A stretch of 64,000 bases of DNA from Saprospiraceae bacterium (GTDB lineage: Bacteria > Bacteroidota > Bacteroidia > Chitinophagales > Saprospiraceae), in the NCBI GenBank assembly GCA_020629965.1, contig JAHDCG010000001.1, positions 120,644-184,643 on the forward strand, given 5' to 3'. The translations under genes were made by a program, and so were the position numbers. Below the pieces are notes generated by a model. The model made no database searches and had not been told where the DNA came from. It was given only the letters and a program-made list of their open reading frames with translations. This document shows, piece by piece, positions 1 through 8,100 of this stretch (position 1 is its first letter; the number at the start of each line of letters is the position of its first letter).

Positions 1-42
1 TTGGCTTACGCCTTGACGCTTTATTTTACGGAGTTGAATTGA
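1..42 (+). CDS. Possible C-terminal tail of a gene starting before the window
   Basis: Frame 1 is open from the first base and ends at a TGA (40-42), giving the short hydrophobic tail LAYALTLYFTELN. A good intrinsic terminator lies about 80 bases downstream (120-156) with no other plus-strand gene before it. That suggests a plus-strand transcript entering from the left. The family cannot be judged from 13 residues, and the open frame could be chance. Confidence 0.3.
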   Translation: MAYALTLYFTELN

Positions 43-119
43 GAAAAAGGTTGAGTGGTTTGATGCTTGTCAGAGTTGGTTGGGTGGTACTTTTCTCTTT
101 TCCGGATAAAAACTAACGG

Positions 120-156
120 CGACCTTTGGGTTCTTTTAACCCGAAGGTCGTTTTTT
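120..156 (+). terminator. Rho-independent terminator upstream of cysQ
   Basis: A 13-bp stem (120-132 with 138-150, 12 of 13 paired, arms starting CGACCTT and ending AAGGTCG) with a 5-base loop is followed by six T residues. It ends transcription arriving from the left. It also argues against any cysQ start upstream of 175. Confidence 0.85.
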
Positions 157-174
157 ACGAATACTCAAGAAATT

Positions 175-954
175 ATGAATTTAAAAGAATTAGCACAGTC
201 GATTTTGCCGATTGCGGAACGCGCCGGAGCGGCGATTTTAGAAGTTTACGAACGTTCGGAAGGCATCGTTTTTTCCAAAAAAGACGACAACTCTCCCCTC
301 ACCGAAGCCGATAAGGCGGCAAACGATGTAATATGCGCGGGTTTGGAAAAACTGCCGCAGCGGTTTCCGATTGTTTCGGAAGAAAACAAAGCGATTGACT
401 ATGCGGAGCGCAAAAATTTCACTTACAGTTGGCTCGTCGATCCGCTGGACGGCACGAAAGAATTTATCAAACGCAACGGAGATTTTACCGTCAATATCGC
501 TCTGGTACACGCACAAAGAGTAGTGCTCGGCGTCGTTTATTTGCCCGTGACGGGTGAGATGTATTGGGCGGCGAAGGGCGAAGGAGCTTGGTATATCAAA
601 GACGGAAAGGAAGAAAAACTGTCCGCTTCGGAGTTTAAATTATCCGACAAAAACTTGGGTCTGGTCTGTTCGCGCTCGCATTTGGATCAAGAGACGCAGG
701 ACTTTTTGGAAAAATTCGACGAGCCGCAGACGGTTTCGCGCGGCAGCTCACTGAAGTTTTTGCTGTTGGCGCGGGGCGAGGCGCACGTCTATCCGCGCTT
801 GGCCCCGACCATGGAATGGGACACCGGCGCAGCGCAGATTATTTTGGAAGAAGCGGGCGGAAAAGTGATTGATAACAACACCGGCGAGGCACTGCTTTAT
901 AACAAAGAAAATTTATTGAACCCGTTTTTTGTGGCTTACGGAAATGTGAATTAG
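175..954 (+). CDS. cysQ: 3'(2'),5'-bisphosphate nucleotidase CysQ
   Basis: A 259-residue member of the inositol-monophosphatase fold. Known family role: hydrolysis of PAP (and PAPS) left by sulfate activation and sulfotransfer, in the cytoplasm and dependent on Mg2+. All metal-site motifs are visible: the Glu pair in VSEEN (residues 68-71), DPLDGT (89-94) and WDTGA (215-219). The frame stays open upstream to a TTG at 67, but that stretch runs through an intrinsic terminator, so the ATG at 175, which begins MNLKELAQ and matches the family's usual N-terminus, is chosen. No other sulfate-assimilation gene is adjacent. Related IMPase-type phosphatases are a less likely alternative. Confidence 0.92.
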   Translation: MNLKELAQSILPIAERAGAAILEVYERSEGIVFSKKDDNSPLTEADKAANDVICAGLEKLPQRFPIVSEENKAIDYAERKNFTYSWLVDPLDGTKEFIKRNGDFTVNIALVHAQRVVLGVVYLPVTGEMYWAAKGEGAWYIKDGKEEKLSASEFKLSDKNLGLVCSRSHLDQETQDFLEKFDEPQTVSRGSSLKFLLLARGEAHVYPRLAPTMEWDTGAAQIILEEAGGKVIDNNTGEALLYNKENLLNPFFVAYGNVN

Positions 955-1032
955 CTTTTTTATACGCTGATTTTTTAAGGTTTGTAAGATTTTCGCTGAG
1001 GAATTTTCACGGCGATTTAAAAGTTTATCTTT

Positions 1033-1776
1033 ATGCTTTCAGCGGTAATTATTACGAAGAACGAAGCGGATACGATTGCGAAGGTTTTGCAGCCTTTGCA
1101 GTCGTTGACGAATGATATTGTGGTCATCGACAGCAACAGTACGGACGGCACTATCGACATTTGCAAGGCACACGGGGCGCGGGTTATTCAGCAAAAATGG
1201 CTGGGTTTTTCGGCGACCAAAAATTTCGGACACACGCAAGCCAAAAATCCGTGGATCCTTTCCCTCGACGCGGATGAAGTCCTCTCCAACGAACTTTTAT
1301 ACGCTCTCAAAAGTCTGCAACCGCAGCGCAAAACGGTCTATGCCCTCGACCGACTGACCGACCTCTACGGCACACCTGTCTATCACAGCGGCTGGTATCC
1401 GGATTGGAAAATTCGGGTTTTTCACCGCGACGACGTCCGCTGGGAAGGCGATTTTGTGCACGAAACACTACACGTTCCCTCCGATTTTAAAGTCGCACGG
1501 CTCAACGGCAAACTTTTTCACCACTCTTATAAAGACGCTCTCGACCATTTGAATCGCATTGACCGCTACGCAAAATTAGCGGCGGAAGAACTCTACGCAC
1601 GCGGCAAAAAACCAAACTTCATTAAGTTATACTTGGCTCCCGGTTTTCGTTGGTTTAAAACATATATCTTAAAACGCGGCTTTTTGGACGGAAAGGCGGG
1701 CAAGGTAATTGCGCGGCGCGATGCACATTTTGTGAGATTGAAATATCGGCTGCTGGGTGAAATGTGGGGGGAGTAG
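1033..1776 (+). CDS. Family 2 glycosyltransferase, WaaE/KdtX-like
   Basis: A 247-residue GT-A fold glycosyltransferase without membrane segments. The N-terminus MLSAVIITKNEA is the nucleotide-binding strand. DSNSTDGT (about residues 34-41) and LDADE (about 78-82, the metal-binding DxD region) are the GT2 signature. The segment GWYPDWKIRVFHR and the following HxSY resemble the WaaE/KdtX subgroup, which adds glucose to the lipopolysaccharide inner core. The exact sugar and acceptor cannot be read from sequence. It follows cysQ by 78 bases on the same strand and has a repeat-rich region behind it. Confidence 0.85.
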   Translation: MLSAVIITKNEADTIAKVLQPLQSLTNDIVVIDSNSTDGTIDICKAHGARVIQQKWLGFSATKNFGHTQAKNPWILSLDADEVLSNELLYALKSLQPQRKTVYALDRLTDLYGTPVYHSGWYPDWKIRVFHRDDVRWEGDFVHETLHVPSDFKVARLNGKLFHHSYKDALDHLNRIDRYAKLAAEELYARGKKPNFIKLYLAPGFRWFKTYILKRGFLDGKAGKVIARRDAHFVRLKYRLLGEMWGE

Positions 1777-1807
1777 GTTTTCTTTTCTGTTCTTCCCGTT
1801 GTACACT

Positions 1808-1943
1808 CCCCGGCATTATCATACCATGAGCGGCGAACCGGATTGGGAGATGCCATGCCGTTGGTATTAAAATGTGTAGCTCGGCACTTTCTCCCACCCG
1901 GCACTTACGTGCCGGGCTGAAGTGTTTCGTGCCGTTGGCACTT
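1808..1943 (+). repeat. Two tandem copies of a REP-like palindromic element
   Basis: The 340 bases between the glycosyltransferase and the PadR gene hold no gene. They contain a degenerate copy (1808-1870) and a shorter copy (1897-1943) of a dispersed element. The second has a perfect hairpin CCCGGCAC-TTAC-GTGCCGGG (1897-1916) followed by GTGCC-GTT-GGCAC (1929-1941). Other copies lie at 13346-13405, 30751-30812, 30838-30897 and 42175-42234. A C-rich direct repeat built on CCAACCTTT follows at about 1970-2003. Confidence 0.75.
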
Positions 1944-2061
1944 GTTGTAGTGCGCTAACCACTCTGACCTTTCCAACTACTCCAACCTTTTCCAACCTTT
2001 ACCTTTTGTCGAAAAAAATTATCCGTTTATCGAATTACCGGGTCAAACACACTACTTGGTC

Positions 2062-2092
2062 TTGCATAGTAGTAGGTTTTACCCTATCTTTG
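2062..2092 (+). promoter_or_regulatory. Bacteroidota-type promoter for the PadR-PspC genes
   Basis: TTG (2062-2064), 20 bases, then TATCTTTG (2085-2092) fit the -33 TTTG / -7 TAnnTTTG pattern of the phylum's main sigma factor. Transcription would begin near 2096-2099, at or just before the ATG at 2097. This favours the internal ATG at 2118 as the real PadR start. Confidence 0.7.
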
Positions 2093-2117
2093 TGTCATGG
2101 AATTGAAAAATGAAATA

Positions 2118-2450
2118 ATGAAAAAGAAAACGCAGATGCTGCGGGGCGTACTGGAAATGTGCGTACTCGGCATCATCAGCGAGGGGGAGGTTTACTCTTC
2201 CGACATCATCAGCCGCCTGCGGAGTAAAACCGTGTTGGCAGGCATTAAAGAAGGTACGCTGTATCCGCTGTTGACGCGCTTAAAAAATGCGGGCTTGGTG
2301 GAATACCTGTGGCGCGAAAGCGAAGAAGGGCCGCCGCGTAAGTATTACCGCATTTCCGAACACGGCAAAGATTTTTTGCACGGAATGCTGATAACCTGGC
2401 GCGAACTGAACGGCGTGGTAGAGGAATCTACGACCAATTTCGCAGCGTAA
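2118..2450 (+). CDS. PadR-family transcriptional regulator
   Basis: A winged helix-turn-helix protein of 110 residues (117 if the ATG at 2097 is used). The PadR signature is clear: LRGVLEMCVLGII at the N-terminus, then ILSRL-like helix, GTLYPLLTRLKNAGLVE recognition helix and wing with PPRKYYRIS. Small PadR proteins of this kind bind as dimers to palindromes in their own promoters and usually repress neighbouring membrane-stress genes. Here a PspC-domain gene follows 37 bases downstream, a pairing common in Bacteroidota, so the regulator probably controls that gene and itself. The inducer is unknown. Confidence 0.9.
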   Translation: MKKKTQMLRGVLEMCVLGIISEGEVYSSDIISRLRSKTVLAGIKEGTLYPLLTRLKNAGLVEYLWRESEEGPPRKYYRISEHGKDFLHGMLITWRELNGVVEESTTNFAA

Positions 2451-2487
2451 CACACCTTTTCACCCTTAATTTTAAAATCAACTGACA

Positions 2488-3162
2488 ATGAACAAAATTT
2501 TCAATATCAACCTCGGCGGCTACCCTTTCACCATCGACGAAGACGCCTACCTGCACCTCAAAAAGTATTTGAGTGCCATTCATCGCCATTTTCGCTCTTC
2601 GGAGGGTTACATGGAAATTACCTCGGATATCGAGTCCCGTCTCGCGGAATTATTTCGCGAAAGAACGAGCATCGGTGCCATCGTATCGCTCGCTACCGTA
2701 CAGGAGGCGGTGACGATTATGGGTACACCCGAAGACTTTGGTGCCGACCCGCTGACGGCAGAGGAAGAAACGACTTTTTCTTACGAAAAAACCGCTCCGA
2801 AAAACGATTACCGCACGGGCAAACGTTTATTTCGCAACGAGGATGAAAAAATCATCGGCGGGGTGTGCAGCGGTCTCACGGCTTATTTAGGCATGAAAGA
2901 CCCCGTATGGTTACGCATTATTTTTGCGGTCTTTTTCCTGACCGGCGGTTTGGCTCTTCCGCTGTACCTCATTTTGTGGGCGGTGGTGCCCGCCGCGAAA
3001 ACCTCCGCCGACCGTTTGGCAATGCGCGGCGAGCCGATTACCGTAGAAAATATCGGCAAAACCATCGAAGAAGAACTGCGTAACGTAGTAGATAAAGCGA
3101 CGGAAATCGGTGAAGAATTGAGTGAAAAATTCAGCGGCTCGAACGGAAAAAAAAACTTTTAG
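2488..3162 (+). CDS. PspC-domain membrane protein
   Basis: A 224-residue protein. An N-terminal cytoplasmic region of about 100 residues (MNKIFNINLGGYPFTIDEDAY...) is typical of Bacteroidota PspC proteins co-encoded with PadR regulators. It is followed by the PspC domain (about 112-170) with RLFRNEDEKIIGGVCSGLTAYLG split around the conserved GGVCxGLA-like core and two adjacent hydrophobic segments ending LILWAVVPA. The C-terminus is a charged amphipathic stretch. Family role: envelope-stress sensing related to phage-shock protein C. No PspA or PspB homologue is seen nearby. Confidence 0.88.
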   Translation: MNKIFNINLGGYPFTIDEDAYLHLKKYLSAIHRHFRSSEGYMEITSDIESRLAELFRERTSIGAIVSLATVQEAVTIMGTPEDFGADPLTAEEETTFSYEKTAPKNDYRTGKRLFRNEDEKIIGGVCSGLTAYLGMKDPVWLRIIFAVFFLTGGLALPLYLILWAVVPAAKTSADRLAMRGEPITVENIGKTIEEELRNVVDKATEIGEELSEKFSGSNGKKNF

Positions 3163-3235
3163 CGGGCGGTCGTAAAGGGGAAAAGCAGCCGCTGCCGCGC
3201 GGATTTCTTTCTTAGATTGGAATGATTTTTTTTTG

Positions 3236-3300
3236 ACAGGATTAACGGGATTATTAGGATTTGCCGATTTGGCTTATCCTGAAAACCCCGTTAATCCTGT
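3236..3300. repeat. Imperfect palindrome between convergent genes
   Basis: ACAGGATTAACGGGA (3236-3250) and CCCCGTTAATCCTGT (3286-3300) form a 15-bp stem with one mismatch, with partly paired sequence between them. It lies between the PspC gene (+) and the Rieske/FAD gene (-). It could act as a bidirectional terminator, though there is no clean T-run. Similar ACAGGATTAACAGGAT-type units are frequent intergenic repeats in Bacteroidota. Confidence 0.7.
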
Positions 3301-3321
3301 CTGCATTTCACAGTGTTTTGC

Positions 3322-4881
3322 CTACACTTTTACGGACCGGCCTCCTTTTACCTCCGCGAGCGACGGTATTTTATCTTCGTACATCAACTCTTGCAGCGCG
3401 GCTACTTCCGAATCGCGTCCTACACCTAAGACGGCAAGAATCTCGCCGCCCTCGGCGTAGTAAGCCAAGAAATTATTTGCCGAAACTTCGCCGTCGATAT
3501 ATACTTCGTCAAAGTTTTCGGCGTGACCGACGTAGCGGAAATTTTTGCCCTGCTGCGCCGACCAAAAGAACGGCACGGCGTGATAACCTACCGCTGCGCC
3601 CGCCATGATTTGCCCGACGCAGCGACCCTGATCACAGGCGACTTTCCAGTGTTCGATGCGTACTTTTTTGCCGTGTAAAGGAAATTTTGCGACATCGCCC
3701 GCGGCATAAATATCATTCGCCACGCGCAGATTTTCGTCGGTTTCGACGGCACCTTTTTCATCTCGCAAATTTTCGGGCAGCCAATCCGTCGCCGGCGTCA
3801 CTCCGATGCCGATGACGACCAAATCCGCCGACAGCATTTCGCCCGAATTTAGCTTAACGCTCTTCACTTTATCTTCTCCCAAAATCGCGGCGGCTTTGTC
3901 CTGCAAGCGAAATTCGACACCCGCATCCTTATGTAATTTCAAAATATGCTTGCCGATTTCTTCTCCGAAAATTTTAGCAAACGGAATTGCCTCGGGGGTC
4001 ACGACCGTCACCGCGCAACCGTGTTTTTGCAAAGCCTGCGCCGCTTCCAAACCAATAAAACTACCGCCGATAACGACCGCGTTTTTTGCCGATTTTGCCG
4101 CCTCCCGAATGACCTTGCTGTCTGCCCAAGTGCGCAGCGTATGCACACCCGGCAGGTCTGCGCCCTGTACCTCCAAACGTCGCGGAGTGCCGCCGACAGC
4201 AACGAGAATTTTGTCGTATTTCAGCGTTTTGCCGTCCGCGAGCGTAACGGTTTTAGCGTCCGCAGCGAGCGATTTTACTTCCGCATTTTGCCGTAAATCT
4301 ATGTCATACTTTTCGTAAAAATCAGTTTGCAGCAAAGGCATTCCGTCATCGCCGGCGGCACCTTGCAAATAGGCTTTGCTCGCTTTCGTGCGGTCGTAGG
4401 GCAACGCATCTTCCTTGGTCAGCATGACAATTTTTCCCGCAAAATCCGCGCGTCTCATCCCCTCGGCGGCGTAGAGTCCCGCCGCCCCGCCGCCGACTAT
4501 GATGTAGGTCTCGTCCGCACCGTTTTCCTTTTTGCTCAAATGCGCGGGGCAGGTCGTTTCTATGGTATCGGGCAGGTGCAAATAGGTTTTTCCGTCCGCC
4601 TGACTGATTTCGTAAGCGGGCAAACTTTCTACTCCGGGGCCTTCGATTTGAATACCCGTTTTCGCATCAAAACAAGCGTGGTGCCACGGACAGACGACGC
4701 GATTCCCGCTCATCGCCCCCTTTGACAAAGGTGCGCCGTAGTGACTGCATTTGCCGTAAATCGCAAACAACTCGCCGTCAATTTTTGAGATTAAAACTTG
4801 GTGTTTGTCCTCGATTTCCACGGTGCGCATTTGTCCGTTTTGCATATCCGCAATATCGGCACTGATGTCTCTCTTTTTCAT
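3322..4881 (-). CDS. Rieske / FAD-NAD(P) oxidoreductase, AIFM3-like
   Basis: A 519-residue fusion of a Rieske ferredoxin and a pyridine nucleotide-disulfide reductase. The Rieske cluster ligands are C45 and H47 (CSH) and C64 and H67 (CPWH). The flavoprotein part has an FAD-binding GGGAAGLYAAEG near residue 130, a second Rossmann motif GGSFIGLEAA (NADH), and the FAD-contact AAGDVA near residue 395. The overall plan matches AIFM3-like or ferredoxin reductase-like proteins that pass electrons from NAD(P)H through FAD to the iron-sulfur cluster. The natural acceptor is unknown. It is monocistronic, running toward the PspC gene. It starts at an ATG giving MKKRDISADIAD. Confidence 0.88.
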   Translation of the reverse strand: MKKRDISADIADMQNGQMRTVEIEDKHQVLISKIDGELFAIYGKCSHYGAPLSKGAMSGNRVVCPWHHACFDAKTGIQIEGPGVESLPAYEISQADGKTYLHLPDTIETTCPAHLSKKENGADETYIIVGGGAAGLYAAEGMRRADFAGKIVMLTKEDALPYDRTKASKAYLQGAAGDDGMPLLQTDFYEKYDIDLRQNAEVKSLAADAKTVTLADGKTLKYDKILVAVGGTPRRLEVQGADLPGVHTLRTWADSKVIREAAKSAKNAVVIGGSFIGLEAAQALQKHGCAVTVVTPEAIPFAKIFGEEIGKHILKLHKDAGVEFRLQDKAAAILGEDKVKSVKLNSGEMLSADLVVIGIGVTPATDWLPENLRDEKGAVETDENLRVANDIYAAGDVAKFPLHGKKVRIEHWKVACDQGRCVGQIMAGAAVGYHAVPFFWSAQQGKNFRYVGHAENFDEVYIDGEVSANNFLAYYAEGGEILAVLGVGRDSEVAALQELMYEDKIPSLAEVKGGRSVKV

Positions 4882-5055
4882 AAGTCGTATATTTTTTCGG
4901 TTCGATAACGTTTGTTAAATGCGAGAGGGCAAACCATGTTCAACTTTGTAGCGAATAATCGGGGGAGACTTTCTATTTTTGTGGGGGGTAGTAGCTGTTA
5001 AAAGGGAGTAATGGTACTTTATATCGTTTTCGTTCGATAAAATTCTTTTCGTTTA

Positions 5056-5088
5056 TTTTGAAATTTTCGTTTATTTCGTTTACATTTG
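5056..5088 (+). promoter_or_regulatory. Promoter of the antitoxin/toxin-remnant operon
   Basis: TTTTG (5056-5060), 20 bases, TACATTTG (5081-5088) is one of the best matches to the phylum's consensus in the window. It implies a leader of about 26 bases before the ATG at 5120. The rest of the 240-base gap upstream shows nothing else identifiable. Confidence 0.75.
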
Positions 5089-5119
5089 CAATCTAAAATA
5101 AACCAAAATTATATAAATT

Positions 5120-5575
5120 ATGGAACGATTAGCAAATATTGCCAAGCCCTCGAAGGAAGAACAAAAGGTGGCAATGGCATCTTATAATGCTTTGGCAGAA
5201 GCCATTGCGGGGCTTCGCAAAGACAATCCCGAAATAGAAATTGAAGAAACAAGAGAGAAGATACGGATACCCTTAAACGCATTGAAGTTACTTGCAAAAA
5301 TTCTAAAAGTCACGAGTCAGGGAAAACCTGTTTCAATAGTACCGATAGCGACCGAAATGACTACTCAAGCAGCAGCCGATTTGCTTGGCTGTTCTCGTCC
5401 TCACTTAGTAAAATTACTCGAAGACGGGGAAATAGAATATACAAAAATCGGTAAGCACAGAAGAGTAAAGTTTGAAGATATAACGGCATACAAAAAAAGA
5501 ATGAAGGCAAAACAGCAAGAACTTCTTATCAAAATTATGAACGCAGACGAAGAATCGGGTTTATATGATACATAG
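5120..5575 (+). CDS. Excisionase-type HTH antitoxin of a PIN-domain TA pair
   Basis: A 151-residue protein. The N-terminal half is helical (residues 1-70). The C-terminal half is a MerR/excisionase-like helix-turn-helix: MTTQAAADLLGCSRPHLVKLLEDG followed by the wing with TKIGKHRRVKFEDI, read here as two segments. Such proteins are antitoxins of Bacteroidota and cyanobacterial PIN toxins, and they repress their own operon. The toxin frame overlaps the end of this gene by 11 bases (ATG at 5565, stop at 5575), the usual coupling of TA pairs. The toxin is deleted (see next entry) while the antitoxin and its promoter are intact. The region is more AT-rich than its neighbours, which suggests acquisition. 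Confidence 0.85.
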   Translation: MERLANIAKPSKEEQKVAMASYNALAEAIAGLRKDNPEIEIEETREKIRIPLNALKLLAKILKVTSQGKPVSIVPIATEMTTQAAADLLGCSRPHLVKLLEDGEIEYTKIGKHRRVKFEDITAYKKRMKAKQQELLIKIMNADEESGLYDT

Positions 5576-5693
5576 CATTCGCTTTACATGTGTTCTTGAC
5601 ACAAACGTAATGATTGACGAATACGAGGTTTTGGACTGTTTGAGAAGAAACGGATTGAACGACACGGCAAATTATTTACACGCATTGCTTTAA
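5565..5693 (+). pseudogene. PIN-domain (VapC-like) toxin with internal in-frame deletion
   Basis: A 42-codon reading frame overlaps the antitoxin stop. Its first part, IRFTCVLDTNV, is the N-terminal strand of a PIN RNase with the first catalytic Asp. Its last part, DEYEVLDCLRRNGLNDTANY and LHALL, looks like the C-terminal tail of the same toxin family. The roughly 140 residues expected between them, with the other acidic residues, are absent, yet the frame is kept. Full-length members run about 180 residues. The product cannot form a PIN fold, so the toxin is inactive. The family match is from memory, not a search. Confidence 0.75.
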
Positions 5694-5733
5694 AAATCGC
5701 CTTGAAGTCAAAATAAAATTAAAACACTTCCTC

Positions 5734-7992
5734 TTGCAAAAAATCCTCGGCATTAGACACCACGGCCCCGGCAGCGCGAAAGCACTCAAACGCGCCCTCG
5801 CCGCCCTGCAGCCCGACTGCATCCTCATCGAAGCGCCCGCCGATGCCGAAAAATTGATTCCTTATGTGGAAAATAAGAAACTGAAACCGCCCGTCGCCAT
5901 GCTCGTTTATGCCGATAAAAATCTGCGGCAGGCGGCTTATGTGCCTTTTGCCGATTTTTCGCCGGAGTGGCAGGCGATGAAATACGGATTGAAAAACGAG
6001 GTGCCGTTGCGCTTCATGGACTTACCGATGGATATGACCTTCGGTCTCGATGCCGCCGCCGAGGCTGCCGTACAAACCGCCTTAGACATCAGCGAAAAAC
6101 CTACAGCGGAAGACGAAAATTTTCGGCGCGACCCGATGAAACATTTGGCACAAATCGCGGGCTATACCGACAGCGAACGGTGGTGGGAAATTATGTTTGA
6201 GCAGCCCGATAACGAAGTCGAAGTTTTTGATGCCGTTCTCGAAATGAACACCGCCCTCCGCGCCGAGGTCAAGCAGGAACAGCCGCGCACTCTGCTGCGC
6301 GAGGCGTACATGCGAAAAATTATGCGCAAAGCGGTCAAAGACGGTTTTGAAAAAATCGCGGTGGTCTGCGGGGCTTGGCACGCGCCGGCTTTGCACGATT
6401 TAAAAAGCTACAAACAAAGCGCGGACAATGCGCTGCTGAAGGGCATCAAAAAGATAAAAACGCAGGCAACCTGGATTCCGTGGTCGTACAATCGACTGAC
6501 TTTTCAAAGCGGCTATATGGCGGGCGTCAACTCGCCGGCTTGGTATGAATTGCTGTACAAAGAGCGCAACGAGGCGACCATTCGCTGGATGGTGCGCGCC
6601 GCCCGTTTGCTGCGCGGACAAAATCAGGCGGCATCTTCGGCGCACGCGATTGAAGCGACGCGCTTGGCGGAAACTTTGGCGCGGATGCGCGGCTTGTCGC
6701 TGCCCGGCATCGACGATATGCACGAGGCGGCAACGGCAATTTTCGGCGAAGGCGATGATTTGAAAATTCGTTTGATAAAAGAAAAACTCATCGTCGGTGA
6801 TGTGTTGGGGAAGGTGCCGCCGGAAATTCCCGTCATTCCGCTGCAAAAGGATTTGGAAAAACAAATCAAAACCGCCCGCCTGACCGCCTACCGCAAGTCT
6901 TCGGAAGAACTGTGGCTTAAAGCCACCGCCGCCAACAAACGCGGCGGACTCGACCTGCGCAACGACAACGACTTGCTGAAAAGTCACCTGCTGCACCGCC
7001 TCGATATTCTCGATATTCCGTGGGGAAAACTGCAAAAAGAAACGGGACGCGAACTCAGCACCTTCAAAGAATACTGGAAACTGAAGTGGAAGCCCGACTT
7101 CGCCCTGCGCATCATCGAGGCGGGCATGTGGGGAAATACGGTGCGCGAAGCCGTCGAAAAATACATTCTTGCCACCGCTGAAAAAGCGGAAAAACTGCCG
7201 GAACTGACGCAACTGACCGACCGCGTACTCAAAGCCGCAGTGCCCGAAGTCATTCCGCCGCTGATAAAATTATTGGAAGAAAAATCCGCCGTGACAACCG
7301 ACGTTTTGTTATTGGCGGAAGCCCTGCCGCCTTTGGTCAATATCATGCGCTACGGCGATGTGCGGGGCACGGAAACGGGTGCGGTGCAGCAGGTCACGGA
7401 GCAAATCGTGCCGCGTATCTGCATCGGACTGCCGGCGGCGGTATCGGGTTTGGACGAGGAAGCGGCGGCGAAAGTTTTCGGGCAAATTATCGCGGTCAAT
7501 CACGCGCTGAACCTGCTCAACGATGAGGATTTTAACGCACAGTGGCAGCGCTGTCTGCGACAAATCACGGGAACGGTACGCGCTTTTCCGAGTCTGAAAG
7601 GATTGAGTTTGCGTATTCTTTTTGACAAAAACAGCATCGACCCGCAGCAGATGACGACGGAGACGCGTTTCGCACTTTCAACGGGGCAAGAAAGCATGGC
7701 GGCGGCGCAGTGGCTGGAAGGTTTTCTGTACGGCAGCGGATTGGTCTTGGTGCATCAGCCGCGTCTGTGGCAGATTCTGGATGAGTGGGTGGACGAAATT
7801 CGGGAAGAAGATTTTACTGAAATATTACCCGTTTTGCGGCGCACTTTTTCTGCTTTTTCGGTGCACGAGCGCGAGGAAATAATGCGCATGGCGAAGGGCG
7901 GCATTTTGGTAAATGCAGATGAGGATGCTATGGATGAAGAGCGGGCGGCAGCGGTTTTGCCGACGGTAAGGATGTTGTTGGGGTATGCATAA
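5734..7992 (+). CDS. DUF5682 family protein
   Basis: A 752-residue cytoplasmic protein with no signal peptide or membrane segment. The N-terminus GIRHHGPGSAKAL, LIEAPADAEKLI and later VVCGAWHAPAL (about residue 210) are hallmarks of DUF5682. From knowledge of the family, such genes usually sit with a MoxR-type AAA+ ATPase, a vWA protein and a SWIM zinc-finger protein (as in the E. coli yeh cluster), but none is present here. It starts at TTG: no ATG or GTG is in frame between the toxin remnant and this codon, and MQKILGIRHHG matches the family start. Biochemical activity is unknown. It runs toward a T9SS gene with a stem-loop between them. Confidence 0.8.
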   Translation: MQKILGIRHHGPGSAKALKRALAALQPDCILIEAPADAEKLIPYVENKKLKPPVAMLVYADKNLRQAAYVPFADFSPEWQAMKYGLKNEVPLRFMDLPMDMTFGLDAAAEAAVQTALDISEKPTAEDENFRRDPMKHLAQIAGYTDSERWWEIMFEQPDNEVEVFDAVLEMNTALRAEVKQEQPRTLLREAYMRKIMRKAVKDGFEKIAVVCGAWHAPALHDLKSYKQSADNALLKGIKKIKTQATWIPWSYNRLTFQSGYMAGVNSPAWYELLYKERNEATIRWMVRAARLLRGQNQAASSAHAIEATRLAETLARMRGLSLPGIDDMHEAATAIFGEGDDLKIRLIKEKLIVGDVLGKVPPEIPVIPLQKDLEKQIKTARLTAYRKSSEELWLKATAANKRGGLDLRNDNDLLKSHLLHRLDILDIPWGKLQKETGRELSTFKEYWKLKWKPDFALRIIEAGMWGNTVREAVEKYILATAEKAEKLPELTQLTDRVLKAAVPEVIPPLIKLLEEKSAVTTDVLLLAEALPPLVNIMRYGDVRGTETGAVQQVTEQIVPRICIGLPAAVSGLDEEAAAKVFGQIIAVNHALNLLNDEDFNAQWQRCLRQITGTVRAFPSLKGLSLRILFDKNSIDPQQMTTETRFALSTGQESMAAAQWLEGFLYGSGLVLVHQPRLWQILDEWVDEIREEDFTEILPVLRRTFSAFSVHEREEIMRMAKGGILVNADEDAMDEERAAAVLPTVRMLLGYA

Positions 7993-7997
7993 AGATT

Positions 7998-8094
7998 GTT
8001 GAATGGTTGAGGTGTTGAATCGTTGAAAAATTCGCGGAACGGCACAACTGCTACGAGGTGCGCGCTCAACGATTCAACGATTCAACATTTCAAC
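7998..8094. repeat. Snap-back repeat between convergent genes
   Basis: Units of GTTGAATCGTTGA on the left (7998-8025) are mirrored by CAACGATTCAACGATTCAAC on the right (8067-8094), pairing at 23 of 28 positions. The element fills the gap between the DUF5682 gene and the T9SS gene and may act as a two-way terminator. Repeats of the same design but different words occur at 22624-22689 and 33731-33804. Confidence 0.7.
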
Positions 8095-8100
8095 AGAAAA

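Noticed and set aside
67..174. Upstream extension of cysQ from a TTG at 67
   Set aside because: The stretch runs through a strong intrinsic terminator (120-156) and does not resemble the family's N-terminus. The ATG at 175 does.
6400..7212. Minus-strand frame of 270 codons opposite the DUF5682 gene
   Set aside because: Antisense shadow. Composition and lack of start signals do not support a gene.
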